Notes: a model not told the origin generated them from the letters alone. A stretch of DNA of 64,000 bases from Sulfurospirillum diekertiae (GCF_002309535.1 NZ_CP023275.1:496001-560000); one strand, 5' to 3'. Shown: positions 1 through 9,879, counted from the stretch's first letter. Numbers and translations are program-made.

Positions 1-1
1 T

Positions 2-1348
2 TTTTTAGATCAATATGCGACATGGACCATTCAAAATGAGGCACTTTTTGGATCTGATGAGCAAAATGAATCTATTTTATTAGAATATGTGAGTGCAAAT
101 CCTACGGGACCTTTACATATTGGTCATGCAAGAGGTGCTGTGATTGGTGATGCATTGGCTCGTATTGGAAAGCATTTAGGGTATAAGATTACCACAGAAT
201 ACTATGTCAATGATGCAGGTAATCAGGTTGATCTTTTAGGTCTTTCTCTTTATCTCTCTGGACGTGAGCATATTCTAGGTTTTCCAGTAGAGTGGCCAGA
301 AGAGTTTTATCGAGGTGAATATATTATTGACCTCGCCCACGTTGCTTCTGCAGAATTGGGAAAAGCTATTTTTGAAGATGAAGCCAATATTCCATTGCTC
401 TCTGTTTGGGGTAAAGATAAGATGCTAGAACTTATCAAGTCTAATCTTGCCGATGTTGGTATTGAGTTTGAGCAGTTTGTCAGTGAAAAGTCGCTTTATA
501 ACAAGTGGGATGAAAGCTTCGCCAAACTTCAAAAAAGTGATAAAACTTATACTGAAGGTGGTAAAGTTTGGATTCGCTCTACTGAACTCGGAGATGAAAA
601 AGATCGCGTTGTTGTTAGAGAAGATGGCAGACCAACGTATTTAGCGGGTGATATTATCTACCATGACAATAAATTTCAACGAGGGTATGATAGCTATATC
701 AATATCTGGGGTGCTGATCACCATGGGTATATTACGCGTGTCAAAGCGGCTATTCATTTTTTAGGCTATGATGAGCAAAAACTTGAAGTGATTTTGGCGC
801 AAATGGTTTCACTTTTAAAAGGTGGTGAACCGTATAAAATGAGCAAACGTGCCGGTAATTTTATTTTGATGAGTGATGTGGTGAATGAAGTGGGAAGTGA
901 TGCTTTACGTTTTGTATTCCTCAGCAAAAAGTCCGATACTCATCTTGAATTTGATGTGGATGTTTTTAAACAAGAGGACAGTAACAATCCAATTTTTTAT
1001 ATCAACTATGCACATGCGCGAATCAATCAAATTTTTGCTAAAGCAGAAAAGACACTTGCCGACGTACAAAATGTTAAGCTCGAAAATTTAAGTGAAGAGG
1101 CTCAAAACCTTCTCTTTAGTGCACTGTTATTGCCAGAAGTTCTTGAAGATACCTTTAGTTCTCGTCAAGTACAAAAACTGACAGAATATCTTAAATCACT
1201 TGCTGCCGCTTTACATAAATTTTACAATGAAAATCGCGTTGTAGGTAGTGAGGATGAAGAAAAATTTCTCAAACTCTTTGCTGTTGTAGGACTATCACTG
1301 CGTGTTGGGCTCAAACTTATAGGTATTAATGCAAAAGATAAAATGTAA
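2..1348 (+). CDS. argS: Arginyl-tRNA synthetase, 5' end outside the window
   Basis: Class I aminoacyl-tRNA synthetase that charges tRNA-Arg with arginine in the cytoplasm. The reading frame is open from base 2, so the N-terminal part lies outside. A GTG at 89 falls in the middle of the conserved [16 protein letters not shown] block and is not the start. The HIGH signature (LHIGHARG) binds ATP, and the KMSKR loop is seen as [10 protein letters not shown]. The C-terminal helical DALR-type anticodon domain follows ([14 protein letters not shown]). The gene ends 3 bp before the nuclease gene, so the two are probably co-transcribed. Confidence 0.97.
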   Translation, partial: FLDQYATWTIQNEALFGSDEQNESILLEYVSANPTGPLHIGHARGAVIGDALARIGKHLGYKITTEYYVNDAGNQVDLLGLSLYLSGREHILGFPVEWPEEFYRGEYIIDLAHVASAELGKAIFEDEANIPLLSVWGKDKMLELIKSNLADVGIEFEQFVSEKSLYNKWDESFAKLQKSDKTYTEGGKVWIRSTELGDEKDRVVVREDGRPTYLAGDIIYHDNKFQRGYDSYINIWGADHHGYITRVKAAIHFLGYDEQKLEVILAQMVSLLKGGEPYKMSKRAGNFILMSDVVNEVGSDALRFVFLSKKSDTHLEFDVDVFKQEDSNNPIFYINYAHARINQIFAKAEKTLADVQNVKLENLSEEAQNLLFSALLLPEVLEDTFSSRQVQKLTEYLKSLAAALHKFYNENRVVGSEDEEKFLKLFAVVGLSLRVGLKLIGINAKDKM

Positions 1349-1351
1349 AGT

Positions 1352-2194
1352 GTGATCGTGAATAGATCACACTTTATTGCTTCTTTTCTTTCTTTTTTAA
1401 TTAAAAATCCCAAAGCTTTTCTTTTAGCGTTTCTTTTAGGAGGGCTATCATACTCGTATGAGTTTTTTATTGCACGTGATACAATGGTATTTCAAGGCAT
1501 ACCAAAAGCAATAGAAAACTCTTTGCACACATACACGCGAATCTTTCGTAATCGAGCTTATATGGTAGGTTATTCTGATCTAAAAGGAAACCCTTTATGG
1601 GTTGTTTATAAGCTCACACCTCCTTCTCAAAATGTATCACCTCTCAAACGACCGGATAGTTTTAATGCGGATTGGCGTAATATGGGATTCATTACATCAA
1701 GCGATTATACCAATAGTGGTTACGATAGAGGTCATATGGCTCCAAATCATGCAATGGCTCTTTTATACGGCAAAGAAGCGCAAGAAGAGACCTTTTTGAT
1801 GACAAATATTACACCTCAAAAACCTACCCTTAATCAAAAACTCTGGCAACATCTTGAAGCGATAGAGTTAGAATCCTTTGCTCCAAAATTTAAAGAACTT
1901 TGGGTTTATACGGGGCCTCTTTTTGATCTTAAAACCACGCGACTTAAAAGTTCATATTTTATTGAAATTCCCGATGCCTTTTATAAAATTTATGTAGGGA
2001 TAGAACACAGTGGAGAGATCAAAACACTTTCGTTTATCATTCCACAAAATGCAAAGGGAAATGATCATTTGGAAAAGTATTTGGTAAGTATCGATGAAGT
2101 GGAACACCGTAGTGGATTTGATTTTTTACATAAGTTAGATGATAAAATCGAAAATGTATTGGAAAAAAAGATTGATCAAAGTAGCTGGTTTTAA
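1352..2194 (+). CDS. DNA/RNA non-specific endonuclease (NucA/EndoG type), membrane-anchored or exported
   Basis: 280 residues. The motif DRGHMAPNHAM is the His-Asn-metal active-site signature of the NucA/EndoG family of sugar-non-specific nucleases. Residues about 18-42 form a hydrophobic segment (FLLAFLLGGLSYSY), so the enzyme is probably exported or held in the inner membrane facing the periplasm. The GTG start at 1352 lies just after the argS stop; a second GTG at 1358 is possible. The role is inferred: nucleotide scavenging, or processing of DNA in the periplasm. In naturally competent bacteria such nucleases can limit or assist DNA entry. It converges on the GGDEF-EAL operon, and an 18-bp palindrome sits between the two. 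Confidence 0.88.
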   Translation: MIVNRSHFIASFLSFLIKNPKAFLLAFLLGGLSYSYEFFIARDTMVFQGIPKAIENSLHTYTRIFRNRAYMVGYSDLKGNPLWVVYKLTPPSQNVSPLKRPDSFNADWRNMGFITSSDYTNSGYDRGHMAPNHAMALLYGKEAQEETFLMTNITPQKPTLNQKLWQHLEAIELESFAPKFKELWVYTGPLFDLKTTRLKSSYFIEIPDAFYKIYVGIEHSGEIKTLSFIIPQNAKGNDHLEKYLVSIDEVEHRSGFDFLHKLDDKIENVLEKKIDQSSWF

Positions 2195-2196
2195 TC

Positions 2197-2208
2197 TTTA
2201 CATGTAAA
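2197..2208. repeat. TTTACATGTAAA palindrome, copy 1
   Basis: Lies between the convergent nuclease and GGDEF-EAL genes. The dyad extends to 18 bp (2194-2211, ATC...GAT) and could fold as a 7-bp stem with a CATG loop. Confidence 0.95.
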
Positions 2209-2212
2209 GATA

Positions 2213-4120
2213 CTAGGAGGCTATGGTAGGAGTTGGTTCAGCAAAAAAGAGACCTTGTGAATACTCAATTCCTAAAGATTTTATTTTGTCATAAATCATC
2301 TCATTACTAACATACTCTGCAATAACTTTGATATGCGCTTCTTTGGCAAAAGAGACAATATTTTTAACCAGTAAAAATGAAATTTTGTCATCCAAAATCT
2401 TTTGAATGATAGTGCCATCAATTTTAATAAAGTCAGTTTTAATTTCTGTAAGATAGATAAAATTGGAGTAGCCACTACCAAAATCATCAATCAAAATTCT
2501 ATATCCTAATCTTTTGAGCATCAAGAGATTGTTTTTTGCATCATCTCGATGGGTTATCTCTTCGCTCTCTATGATTTCTAATCCCATTCTATGAGCGATA
2601 TTTTTTTGCTTTGCATAACTCTTTAAAAGAGTAAGGATTGCTTCATCAATAATATCATGTGGATTTAGATTGATATTAATAGCAATAGATGGTTTTTCAA
2701 TTAACTGTTCATAACAAATACGTAATACTTCTTTCGTAATGTTTCGTAAAACAAAAGTTCCTCTGATCGTTGGGAGAATTTTTTCAGGTAAAATAATAGA
2801 GCCATTTTTATCAATAATACGAAGTAAAGCTTCATAGTGCGACAATTTTTGTGTTTGTGTATCAACAATGGCTTGATAGTAGCAAAGGATTCTATTTTCT
2901 TCAATGGCTGCTTTTATTTCATTGAGTGATAAGCATACATCTTGGGTATATTCATTTTCATCGTAAATATCGATCGTATTTCTACCTTTATTTTTAGCAT
3001 TGTAGAGTGCTATGTCGGCTAACTTAAAGGCTTCAGAAAAGGTTCTTGATTTGTATGGTACTAAATTAACCCCAATAGAGACAGTGACATTGATCGATTC
3101 ATTGGGAGAAATATGAAATCTCGTTTCTTGGATGGTATGAGAAATCCTTTCAATAACATTCAGTGCGCTTAAGTGATCGTCTCTGCGTGTTTTGGCTAAG
3201 ATTAAAAATTCTTCACCTCCATAACGTATGACAATATCATCTTTATGGCGAATAGCGAGTAAGATCGTGTCTGCAACTTGTTTTAAAACTTTATCACCGG
3301 CATCATGCCCGTAGGTATCATTGACTTTTTTAAAATAGTCAATATCCAAAGTTGCTAAAATATAGTCATTGAGATTAATGAAATCTTCATATTTTTGAAG
3401 ATAATTTCGGTTGTAGACATTGGTGAGTTTATCAATAAAAGCAGTTTTTTTAACGGCTCGAAATCGTATTGCTTGAATAATTACAAAGAGCAAGATAATA
3501 AATATAACTGCCATAACTGCAAAAATACCATTTTGTATCATATGAATGATTTGGTTAATTTCTTCAATTTTTTGTATGGAAAAATCAATGGCCAAAATAA
3601 GTTCCACATTGTTTTGATACATAATGGGAACAAGGTAGCTCATTGAGAGTTGTTGGAGCATTGAATGCCGTATAATCAAAGCTTTTTTCTGAGCGTAGAT
3701 ATCAAGCCATTCTGGACTATCAGCATCAAATTTTTGGTCGATAAATGCCTTATCTTCATGCTTAGAAGCATCTCCAAGAAATCTAAATACGCCTCGGCTA
3801 TCTCTGTATAAAAGATAGGCATATTTTATATTGGGGGTGATTAAGATTTTTAAGCGCTCTTCAATTTTATGTTGAAGGGCACTATTAAGTTTGATATCAG
3901 AAGTATAATCGGTACTCTCTTTTAAGAGAGATTGGATTGATGAAGCACTGTTATTGGTAATCGAAAATACATCAGAAATTGAAATTTCAAATAGCTTTTT
4001 TTCAATGCTTTTTTCCAAATTGACTGTTGAAAAAAGCAATAGTGCTAAAATGGTTGCAATAATAAATGTTGGAATAATGAAATAGAAAGGATATTTTAAA
4101 AAGAGCTTGTCGCTATCCAT
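2213..4120 (-). CDS. Membrane-bound GGDEF-EAL protein (cyclic di-GMP synthesis/breakdown)
   Basis: 635 residues. A transmembrane helix at about 12-30 and another near 200-220 enclose a periplasmic sensor region of about 165 residues. A GGDEF domain follows with an intact RYGGEEF active site, then an EAL domain with the catalytic EALLR and DDFGSGYS motifs. Both halves therefore look able to act, making or hydrolysing c-di-GMP. The inhibitory I-site RxxD is shifted by one residue (RHKDD before IVIRYGGEEF) and may be non-canonical. It is last in a leftward operon, one base after the stop of a small periplasmic protein that may control it. Confidence 0.93.
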   Translation of the reverse strand: MDSDKLFLKYPFYFIIPTFIIATILALLLFSTVNLEKSIEKKLFEISISDVFSITNNSASSIQSLLKESTDYTSDIKLNSALQHKIEERLKILITPNIKYAYLLYRDSRGVFRFLGDASKHEDKAFIDQKFDADSPEWLDIYAQKKALIIRHSMLQQLSMSYLVPIMYQNNVELILAIDFSIQKIEEINQIIHMIQNGIFAVMAVIFIILLFVIIQAIRFRAVKKTAFIDKLTNVYNRNYLQKYEDFINLNDYILATLDIDYFKKVNDTYGHDAGDKVLKQVADTILLAIRHKDDIVIRYGGEEFLILAKTRRDDHLSALNVIERISHTIQETRFHISPNESINVTVSIGVNLVPYKSRTFSEAFKLADIALYNAKNKGRNTIDIYDENEYTQDVCLSLNEIKAAIEENRILCYYQAIVDTQTQKLSHYEALLRIIDKNGSIILPEKILPTIRGTFVLRNITKEVLRICYEQLIEKPSIAININLNPHDIIDEAILTLLKSYAKQKNIAHRMGLEIIESEEITHRDDAKNNLLMLKRLGYRILIDDFGSGYSNFIYLTEIKTDFIKIDGTIIQKILDDKISFLLVKNIVSFAKEAHIKVIAEYVSNEMIYDKIKSLGIEYSQGLFFAEPTPTIAS

Positions 4121-4121
4121 A

Positions 4122-4577
4122 TTAGATTCCTTCTATAAATTGATTGAAGGTTTGAGGCAAGACAATAGCCTTTTTATCAAGTCTATTTTTAATAAAAACA
4201 ATATTAGGCCTACTCTTGTTCCAAAAAAGTGCTCCATAGTATTTGTCATCTGATAATAATTTACGATAGTTGTTTGTAAAAAAGAGTCTTTTAGTATTGT
4301 CACATAACGTCTCACGCTCTACCGTTTTATTGACAAAAACAAAGTTAGATGTTTCACATTTTTGAGTGAGCGTAAAATATTGAGAATAGACTTTCCTTTC
4401 CATTTCTGACATATTGGGAATAAAAAGTTTGATCTCTTCATGAAGAGAGGATGTTGCAATTTCAGAGATGATTTTTGCCTCAAGTTCTATCTCTTTGCTG
4501 TAAGGTTGAACCAAAAAAGTATAGTTTTCTGCTGACAAAAGGCCAAAAAAAGTTAAAAGGAGGATGAGTCTTTTCAT
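4122..4577 (-). CDS. Small periplasmic protein, YfiR-like (DUF4154-like), putative regulator of the adjacent GGDEF-EAL protein
   Basis: About 151 residues with a signal peptide (MKRLILLLTFFGLLSAE). I chose the ATG at 4577 because it overlaps the TAA stop of the receptor gene by one base (TAATG), which implies translational coupling; an upstream in-frame ATG at 4589 would overlap the receptor gene by 13 bp. The core has alternating strands (NFVFVNK, RPNIVFIKNRLDKKAIVLP) resembling YfiR, which in Pseudomonas holds the diguanylate cyclase YfiN inactive from the periplasm. The assignment to that family is tentative and rests on pattern and context. Two cysteines (KCETS, TLCDN) could form a disulphide, as in YfiR. 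Confidence 0.6.
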   Translation of the reverse strand: MKRLILLLTFFGLLSAENYTFLVQPYSKEIELEAKIISEIATSSLHEEIKLFIPNMSEMERKVYSQYFTLTQKCETSNFVFVNKTVERETLCDNTKRLFFTNNYRKLLSDDKYYGALFWNKSRPNIVFIKNRLDKKAIVLPQTFNQFIEGI

Positions 4578-6484
4578 TAGAAAACCCACCTAAAGGAGAA
4601 AGTAACACTTCGATCATTGTCATCTAATGCAAAATTGGTTCTTCCAAAGTTTTCTAAATACAGTGACTTTGTCGATTTATCTAAAATATTGCTAGCTTTG
4701 ATACTATAACTCAAATCTTTTGTGACATGATAGGTCGCACCAAGGCTCATATCAAAGCTATCGGGAATATCAAGATTAAGGTATTCATAGCCATTTCGAT
4801 AGATTACGGAAGTGAAATAATCAAACTTTTGATACCCACCCATAAATTTGATAAAACCGCCTTTGGTTGAGTTATTGACGGTCTCGCTCAAATTGGAAGT
4901 ATAGTAATTGAGTTTAATTTTATCTCTATCGGAAAAGCTATACTCGTAGTCAAAAATAAGCCCATTTGTGGTGATAGTACGGTCAATATTGATAAATCCA
5001 ACAGGGGTAAGATAGAGAAAATTATCCATATCAACATGATTATAGTTGATACCAAATTTGGAATCTCCTTTAGTATAAACTGCTTCGAGGGTATAGATAT
5101 AATACTGCTGAGATTTTAGATTGGGTTTGGTTCTATCTGCATAATCGACATTATAAAAAGATGGAGGAAGGGCTGTTTGAGTATAAAAACTTTTAAACCC
5201 CCAATTTTCGGTTGGGGTATAGATAGCGCCAACTCTCAAAAGCGTTTCTGTGCTGTCTTGCAGGTAGGCATTACGATCATAGGAATCAAGTTTTGCATTA
5301 GCCACTAAAATAAGTGTATCGTTTAGTTTATAATTGTCTTGAAAGAGTACCGATGAAGTAGTCTCTTCATCAAAAGCGTTATAGTTTCCTACATTGCGTG
5401 TTTGATTCATGAAATTGGTGGTTTCACGGTTTTGCACATCATAGGTTTTATTTTTAACATTGAGTGCCGCGATGAATGTGTTGTCTTCAACATCAAATGA
5501 TTTAGAAAGATAAGCATTGGTTTTGACAAAACGTAGATCTTCGTTAAAATTTTTAGGAATGGTAGCTCCAAGATTGGAGAAATTTAAAACGGGGATGAGT
5601 CCTATACCTTGTGTATTTGCTTCATCATAACTTCGATCATTTACATCGACAGAGAGGTTGGCTTTAAGCGACTTGTCATCTAGAAAATAGTGTGTATAGT
5701 TAATGAAAAAATCTTTAGAAAGATTTTGCCCACTATCAGGCGTGGCATCAAGGGCGAGTCCCGCATAATTATTTTTAGAAACATCCGTATAGCCCATGTT
5801 GATTTTTGTGGTCTCATTACTAATGTCAGTATAAAGATATTTTTTATCACCATTGGTATTAAGTTTGTGACCATCGTAAAGTGTAGTGTGTTTAATCTGT
5901 TCATGGTTGAGAAACATTAAATAAGACCAACCATTTTCCAAACTTGAAGAGTTGGTAAAACTTTCTGAATGAGAACCTTTTGTTGTGACCAATCCATTGA
6001 GTTCAGAGCCATTCTCTTTCAGCGCTGATTTGGTGTAAATACGTACAAAATAGATACCGGTTTCATTGCCAAAGGAAAAGGAACTTTCACCGTAATAAAT
6101 CTCAACGTGATCAACAAAATCTAAAGGTAAATCGCTCCAAGAGAGTGAAGTGGATTGATCGTAACCTGAACTGATTTCATGGTCATTAATAAAAAATCTA
6201 AAAAAGCCACTGGTGGTTGTTTTAGAACCGATCAGAGAGTAATTGGTCAAGCCAAATTGGTTGGTATTAACGTTAAGAAGAGGGAGTTCTTTTAAAATAT
6301 CATTGAGTTTTGTGTATTGCATCAATCGAATTTCTTTTTGCGAATAAATAATAACATGTCCAATTTTTTCATTGACCGTTTGCAATGAATTATCGGAAGT
6401 TGTTTTATATTCTTGGAGTAAAGAGTCGAGTGAGTCAGCTAAAAGTAGACCGACACTTAATGCAATCAATAAAATAATTTTCAT
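4577..6484 (-). CDS. TonB-dependent-receptor-like outer membrane protein
   Basis: 635 residues with a signal peptide (MKIILLIALSVGLLLADS). A plug-like N-terminal domain follows (about 35-160, with VDHVEIYYGESSFSFGNETG, which matches the plug consensus VERIEVLRGPSS..G). The rest is a barrel with many alternating aromatic strands, ending in phenylalanine-rich VTFSFRWVF as expected for BAM-dependent insertion. It is first in the operon with the YfiR-like and GGDEF-EAL genes. That order suggests a signalling role, passing ligand occupancy across the envelope to c-di-GMP metabolism, rather than plain uptake. The ligand is unknown, and no siderophore or cobalamin genes are nearby. Confidence 0.82.
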   Translation of the reverse strand: MKIILLIALSVGLLLADSLDSLLQEYKTTSDNSLQTVNEKIGHVIIYSQKEIRLMQYTKLNDILKELPLLNVNTNQFGLTNYSLIGSKTTTSGFFRFFINDHEISSGYDQSTSLSWSDLPLDFVDHVEIYYGESSFSFGNETGIYFVRIYTKSALKENGSELNGLVTTKGSHSESFTNSSSLENGWSYLMFLNHEQIKHTTLYDGHKLNTNGDKKYLYTDISNETTKINMGYTDVSKNNYAGLALDATPDSGQNLSKDFFINYTHYFLDDKSLKANLSVDVNDRSYDEANTQGIGLIPVLNFSNLGATIPKNFNEDLRFVKTNAYLSKSFDVEDNTFIAALNVKNKTYDVQNRETTNFMNQTRNVGNYNAFDEETTSSVLFQDNYKLNDTLILVANAKLDSYDRNAYLQDSTETLLRVGAIYTPTENWGFKSFYTQTALPPSFYNVDYADRTKPNLKSQQYYIYTLEAVYTKGDSKFGINYNHVDMDNFLYLTPVGFINIDRTITTNGLIFDYEYSFSDRDKIKLNYYTSNLSETVNNSTKGGFIKFMGGYQKFDYFTSVIYRNGYEYLNLDIPDSFDMSLGATYHVTKDLSYSIKASNILDKSTKSLYLENFGRTNFALDDNDRSVTFSFRWVF

Positions 6485-6648
6485 CTGTTTATTCAGTGAT
6501 TCCTTCTATTTGATACTATATGCATATGGGACATATTAGTATAGGGAAGAAGAGCTTAATACTATATTTTTATATCACAAAAAGATTACAAGGCTGAGGA
6601 TGGTTTATTTTACTTGTTTGGGAAGCAGTGAAAATCAAATAGCTTTAA

Positions 6649-6660
6649 ATTACATGTAAA
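6649..6660. repeat. ATTACATGTAAA, one-mismatch copy of the palindrome
   Basis: In the gap between the receptor operon (start 6484) and the 3' end of nadD-rsfS (6674). Nothing else is recognised in this gap. Confidence 0.85.
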
Positions 6661-6673
6661 GAGAAGGCGTAGA

Positions 6674-7018
6674 CTATTCTACGCTTCTTACTTTTTTCAT
6701 TTCTTCTTCTCTCTCTTTGAGAAAGAGTTCTAAGTTATATTTGAGACGATATTGCGGTGTCATAAGGTGAATGAGAACATCGCCCATATCAATCACTGTC
6801 CAGTTGTCATCAGCATCAACATTTAAAAAACTTTCACCTGCGCCTTTAAGCTCTGTTTTGAGATGATCTAAAAGTGAAAGCCCGTGTCGCTCACCCATTG
6901 TCGTTGCTATAACAACAGTGTTAACAAAATAATCTTTGCCACTCATATCAAATACTTGTATATCTTCTGCTTTTTTGTCGCTTAGAGCAGTTACGATTCT
7001 TTCAATTCTATTATCCAT
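6674..7018 (-). other. rsfS: RsfS segment of the fusion with its own possible internal start
   Basis: 114 codons from an in-frame ATG. The Shine-Dalgarno-like AAGGA upstream and the full RsfS-family length suggest either an internally initiated separate product or a recent loss of the stop codon between the two genes. Which product the cell makes cannot be told from sequence. Confidence 0.5.
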
Positions 7019-7555
7019 TGGATTCCTTGTATAAAACGCTATCACTTCATTTTTGATGGCTTTTGGAATAAATCTTGGGTCCAAAAATGAGCGGAGCTTT
7101 GAAGAACTGATATTAACATTAATTGGTAAAATTTTCAAGCCTTTTGGAGGAGTAAACTCTCCTCTTGGTGCTACAACAAATTCAACAAGGTTACAAAGCT
7201 CATCGTAGCGGTTCCATTTAGGAAGTGCAGAAAAACTATCACTTCCAACGAGCAAAAAGAGTTTAGCTCCTGGGTACAAACGCTTTACATGTAAAACAGT
7301 TTCGATGGTGGGAACTTGTCTTTTTTGATCACATTCATATGAAAAAATTTCGACTTTCTCCATACCTTCAAACATCTTAGCCAGCCATTTTTGGCGCATA
7401 GCAGCGGGAGCACAAAAACTTTCTTTAAAAGGGCTGAGGTACGTAGTAACAACTAAAAGCTTATCAATATCAAGAATTTCAAGGGCTTTTTTAACAATGA
7501 GTTCGTGTCCAGAGTGAGGAGGATCGAAAGAACCTCCAAAGATAGCTATGTTCAA
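6674..7555 (-). CDS. nadD: Nicotinate-nucleotide adenylyltransferase fused to ribosome silencing factor (NadD-RsfS)
   Basis: 293 residues in one open frame. Residues 1-178 are NadD, which makes deamido-NAD from nicotinate mononucleotide and ATP. They carry the nucleotidyltransferase motif GGSFDPPHSGH and the SSSKLR motif. From residue 180 (MDNRIERIVTAL) the sequence is RsfS/YbeB, which binds ribosomal protein uL14 and blocks subunit joining (VNTVVIATTMGERHG, DDNWTVIDMGDVLIHLM). These are normally separate adjacent genes; here no stop divides them. The RsfS methionine codon is at 7018-7016 and has AAGGA five bases upstream, so a separate RsfS may also be made. The gene diverges from gap. One palindrome copy is read as LHVK in the NadD half. 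Confidence 0.92.
   Translation of the reverse strand: MNIAIFGGSFDPPHSGHELIVKKALEILDIDKLLVVTTYLSPFKESFCAPAAMRQKWLAKMFEGMEKVEIFSYECDQKRQVPTIETVLHVKRLYPGAKLFLLVGSDSFSALPKWNRYDELCNLVEFVVAPRGEFTPPKGLKILPINVNISSSKLRSFLDPRFIPKAIKNEVIAFYTRNPMDNRIERIVTALSDKKAEDIQVFDMSGKDYFVNTVVIATTMGERHGLSLLDHLKTELKGAGESFLNVDADDNWTVIDMGDVLIHLMTPQYRLKYNLELFLKEREEEMKKVRSVE
7284..7295. repeat. TTTACATGTAAA palindrome, copy 2 (inside nadD)
   Basis: Read on the minus strand as the LHVK of VLHVKRLYPG in NadD. Confidence 0.95.
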
Positions 7556-7611
7556 CTGTAAGACTCCATGTACTTTAAACTTTTTTATACATCATTTTTG
7601 CTAAAATAATT

Positions 7612-7617
7612 CGCTTT
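7612..7617 (+). promoter_or_regulatory. Probable -10 box of the gap operon promoter
   Basis: TTTTTGCTAAAAT has a TGC-extended -10 with a T-rich stretch upstream, the usual Campylobacterota sigma-70 layout. It lies about 50 bp before the gap start. Confidence 0.55.
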
Positions 7618-7666
7618 TCTAAAAGCTAGATGGATTAAAACGACTATTATATCAAAAGGAATACCT

Positions 7667-8668
7667 ATGGCACTCAAAATTGCTATAAATGGATTTGGTC
7701 GCATTGGAAGATGCGTTGCTAGAATTATTGATTCACGCGATGACGTTGAGCTTGTATGTGTGAATGACACAGCTGAACGTGCTACCACAAAACAACTACT
7801 TAAATACGATAGTGTCCATGGCGTTTTCCAAGGTCACGTTGAATTACTTGAAAATGATTATATGCAAATGGGAAAATCAAAAGTGAAGATGTTCTCAACC
7901 CGTGATGCCAAAGAACTTAATTTTGCAGATTATGGTGTGGATGTCGTTCTTGAATGTACAGGAGCACTGTTAACCCAAAAAGATATGCAGGTGTTTATCG
8001 ACAATGGTGTCAAAAAAGTGGTACTCTCTGCCCCGGCAAAAGATGATACACCCACTTTCGTTTTAGGTGTCAATGAACATACCTATGCAGGGCAAGCCAT
8101 TGTCTCCAATGCTAGCTGTACTACAAATTGTCTAGGACCTGTTGCCAAAGTGCTTGATGATGCGTTTGGCATTGACAAAGGGTTAATGACAACGGTTCAC
8201 TCGTATACGAATGATCAAAATATTTTAGATGTGAAACACCGTAAAAATGATTTACGTCGTGCACGTGCAGCGGCGGTTAATATGATCCCAACGAGTACGG
8301 GTGCAGCCAAAGCAATCGGCTTGGTTCTCCCACACCTTAAAGGACGTTTACATGGACAAAGCGTTCGTGTTCCAACACCTAATGTTTCTATGGTTGATCT
8401 GAACGTTGTCCTTAAAAAAGAGACAACCAAAGAAGAGATCAACGCGCTTTTTACGGAGCATGCTAACGGAAAACTCAAAGGTATTTTGGAAGTTGATGTT
8501 GAACAAAGAGTTTCTCAAGATTTCGTGACTACATCATGGAGCTCCATTGTTGCCGTTGATTTGACACAAGTGATTTGTGGCAATATGGTTAAAGTAATGG
8601 CGTGGTATGACAATGAGTGGGGCTATTCGACACGTTTGATCGATATGGCTGTTCACGTAAGTAAATAA
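7667..8668 (+). CDS. gap: Glyceraldehyde-3-phosphate dehydrogenase
   Basis: 333 residues, normal length. It oxidises glyceraldehyde-3-phosphate to 1,3-bisphosphoglycerate with NAD(P), or runs in reverse for gluconeogenesis. The N-terminal Rossmann motif is INGFGRIGR. The catalytic cysteine lies in SNASCTTNCLGP, and the C-terminal block WYDNEWGYSTR is intact. The ATG at 7667 has AAAAGGA upstream. First gene of gap-pgk-tpiA-fabI. Organisms of this group generally lack a complete Embden-Meyerhof uptake route, so the operon probably serves gluconeogenesis. Confidence 0.98.
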   Translation: MALKIAINGFGRIGRCVARIIDSRDDVELVCVNDTAERATTKQLLKYDSVHGVFQGHVELLENDYMQMGKSKVKMFSTRDAKELNFADYGVDVVLECTGALLTQKDMQVFIDNGVKKVVLSAPAKDDTPTFVLGVNEHTYAGQAIVSNASCTTNCLGPVAKVLDDAFGIDKGLMTTVHSYTNDQNILDVKHRKNDLRRARAAAVNMIPTSTGAAKAIGLVLPHLKGRLHGQSVRVPTPNVSMVDLNVVLKKETTKEEINALFTEHANGKLKGILEVDVEQRVSQDFVTTSWSSIVAVDLTQVICGNMVKVMAWYDNEWGYSTRLIDMAVHVSK

Positions 8669-8679
8669 AAGGATAGGGA

Positions 8680-9879
8680 ATGATTCGCTCTATTAGAGAT
8701 TTGGATATTGAAGGTAAAAAAGTTTTTATTCGTTGTGATTTCAATGTGCCTTTAGATGAGTTTACCAATATTACGGACGATAGACGTGTACGCTCAGCGA
8801 TCCCTACCATTCGTTATTGTTTAGATCATGGTTGCTCTATCATTTTGGCAAGTCACTTGGGTCGCCCCAAGGGTGCCGTGGATGAGAAATATTCACTTGC
8901 CCCCGTCCAAATGAGACTCAAACGTCTTTTAGACAAAGAAGTTGTTTTGGCTGCCGATGTGATTGGTAAAGATGCAACAGAAAAAGCAGCGGCGCTTCAG
9001 CCGGGTGAAATTTTACTTTTAGAAAATCTTCGTTTCAGCAAAGGTGAAACAGCCAATGACGAAGAGTTTGCAAAAGCGCTGGCGGATATGGCAGAAGTGT
9101 ACATTAACGATGCCTTTGGTGTATGTCATCGTGCACATGCTTCCGTTGAAGCGATTACCCACTATTTTAATGAAAAAAGTTCTGCAGCAGGATTTCTCCT
9201 TCAAAAAGAGGTTGAATTTTCTAAGAACCTTCTTCGTCGTCCAACACGTCCCTTTGTCGCCGTTGTCGGTGGTAGTAAAGTCAGTGGTAAACTTCAAGCG
9301 CTGGTTAACTTGCTCCCACGTGTCGATAAACTCGTTATTGGTGGCGGTATGGCATTTACATTCTTAAAAGCGCAAGGACTCGACATTGGCAATTCAATCG
9401 TTGAAGATGAGTTGCTGGATGAAGCAAACCGCGTTATGGAAGAGGCTAAACGTTTAGGGGTAAAAATTTACCTTCCAGTGGACGTTGTTGCTGCGCAAAC
9501 ATGCTCTCAAGATGCTACGATTAAGTTCGTTACCGTTCAAGAAATTCCAAAAGGTTGGATGGGCTTGGACATTGGACCTGCAACATCACGACTCTTTAGA
9601 GAAGCACTCGCAGATGCACAAACGATTCTTTGGAATGGTCCAATGGGTGTTTTTGAGCTTGAGAAATTCTCGAAAGGTAGTTTCAAAATGTCTCATGTGA
9701 TTGCAGAAGCCCATGCAACAACGGTTGTGGGTGGTGGCGATACCGCAGATGTGGTGGCGCGCGCTGGCGATGCCGATGAGATGACATTTATCTCTACCGG
9801 TGGTGGGGCAAGTTTAGAGCTTATTGAGGGTAAAGAACTTCCGGGCGTTAAAGTTTTAAGTAAAGATGAGACTGAGTAA
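8680..9879 (+). CDS. pgk: Phosphoglycerate kinase
   Basis: 399 residues, full length. It transfers phosphate between 1,3-bisphosphoglycerate and ADP. The N-terminal substrate motif is [12 protein letters not shown]. The sequence also has ASHLGRPKG, the nucleotide-binding block [10 protein letters not shown] and the C-terminal hinge [19 protein letters not shown]. It starts 11 bp after gap with AGGATAGGGA upstream and ends 2 bp before tpiA, so it is clearly in the same operon. Confidence 0.98.
   Translation: MIRSIRDLDIEGKKVFIRCDFNVPLDEFTNITDDRRVRSAIPTIRYCLDHGCSIILASHLGRPKGAVDEKYSLAPVQMRLKRLLDKEVVLAADVIGKDATEKAAALQPGEILLLENLRFSKGETANDEEFAKALADMAEVYINDAFGVCHRAHASVEAITHYFNEKSSAAGFLLQKEVEFSKNLLRRPTRPFVAVVGGSKVSGKLQALVNLLPRVDKLVIGGGMAFTFLKAQGLDIGNSIVEDELLDEANRVMEEAKRLGVKIYLPVDVVAAQTCSQDATIKFVTVQEIPKGWMGLDIGPATSRLFREALADAQTILWNGPMGVFELEKFSKGSFKMSHVIAEAHATTVVGGGDTADVVARAGDADEMTFISTGGGASLELIEGKELPGVKVLSKDETE

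Noticed and set aside
89-1348. GTG at 89 as the start of argS
   Set aside because: The frame continues upstream to the window edge with coding-like sequence, and the GTG lies inside the conserved [13 protein letters not shown] block.
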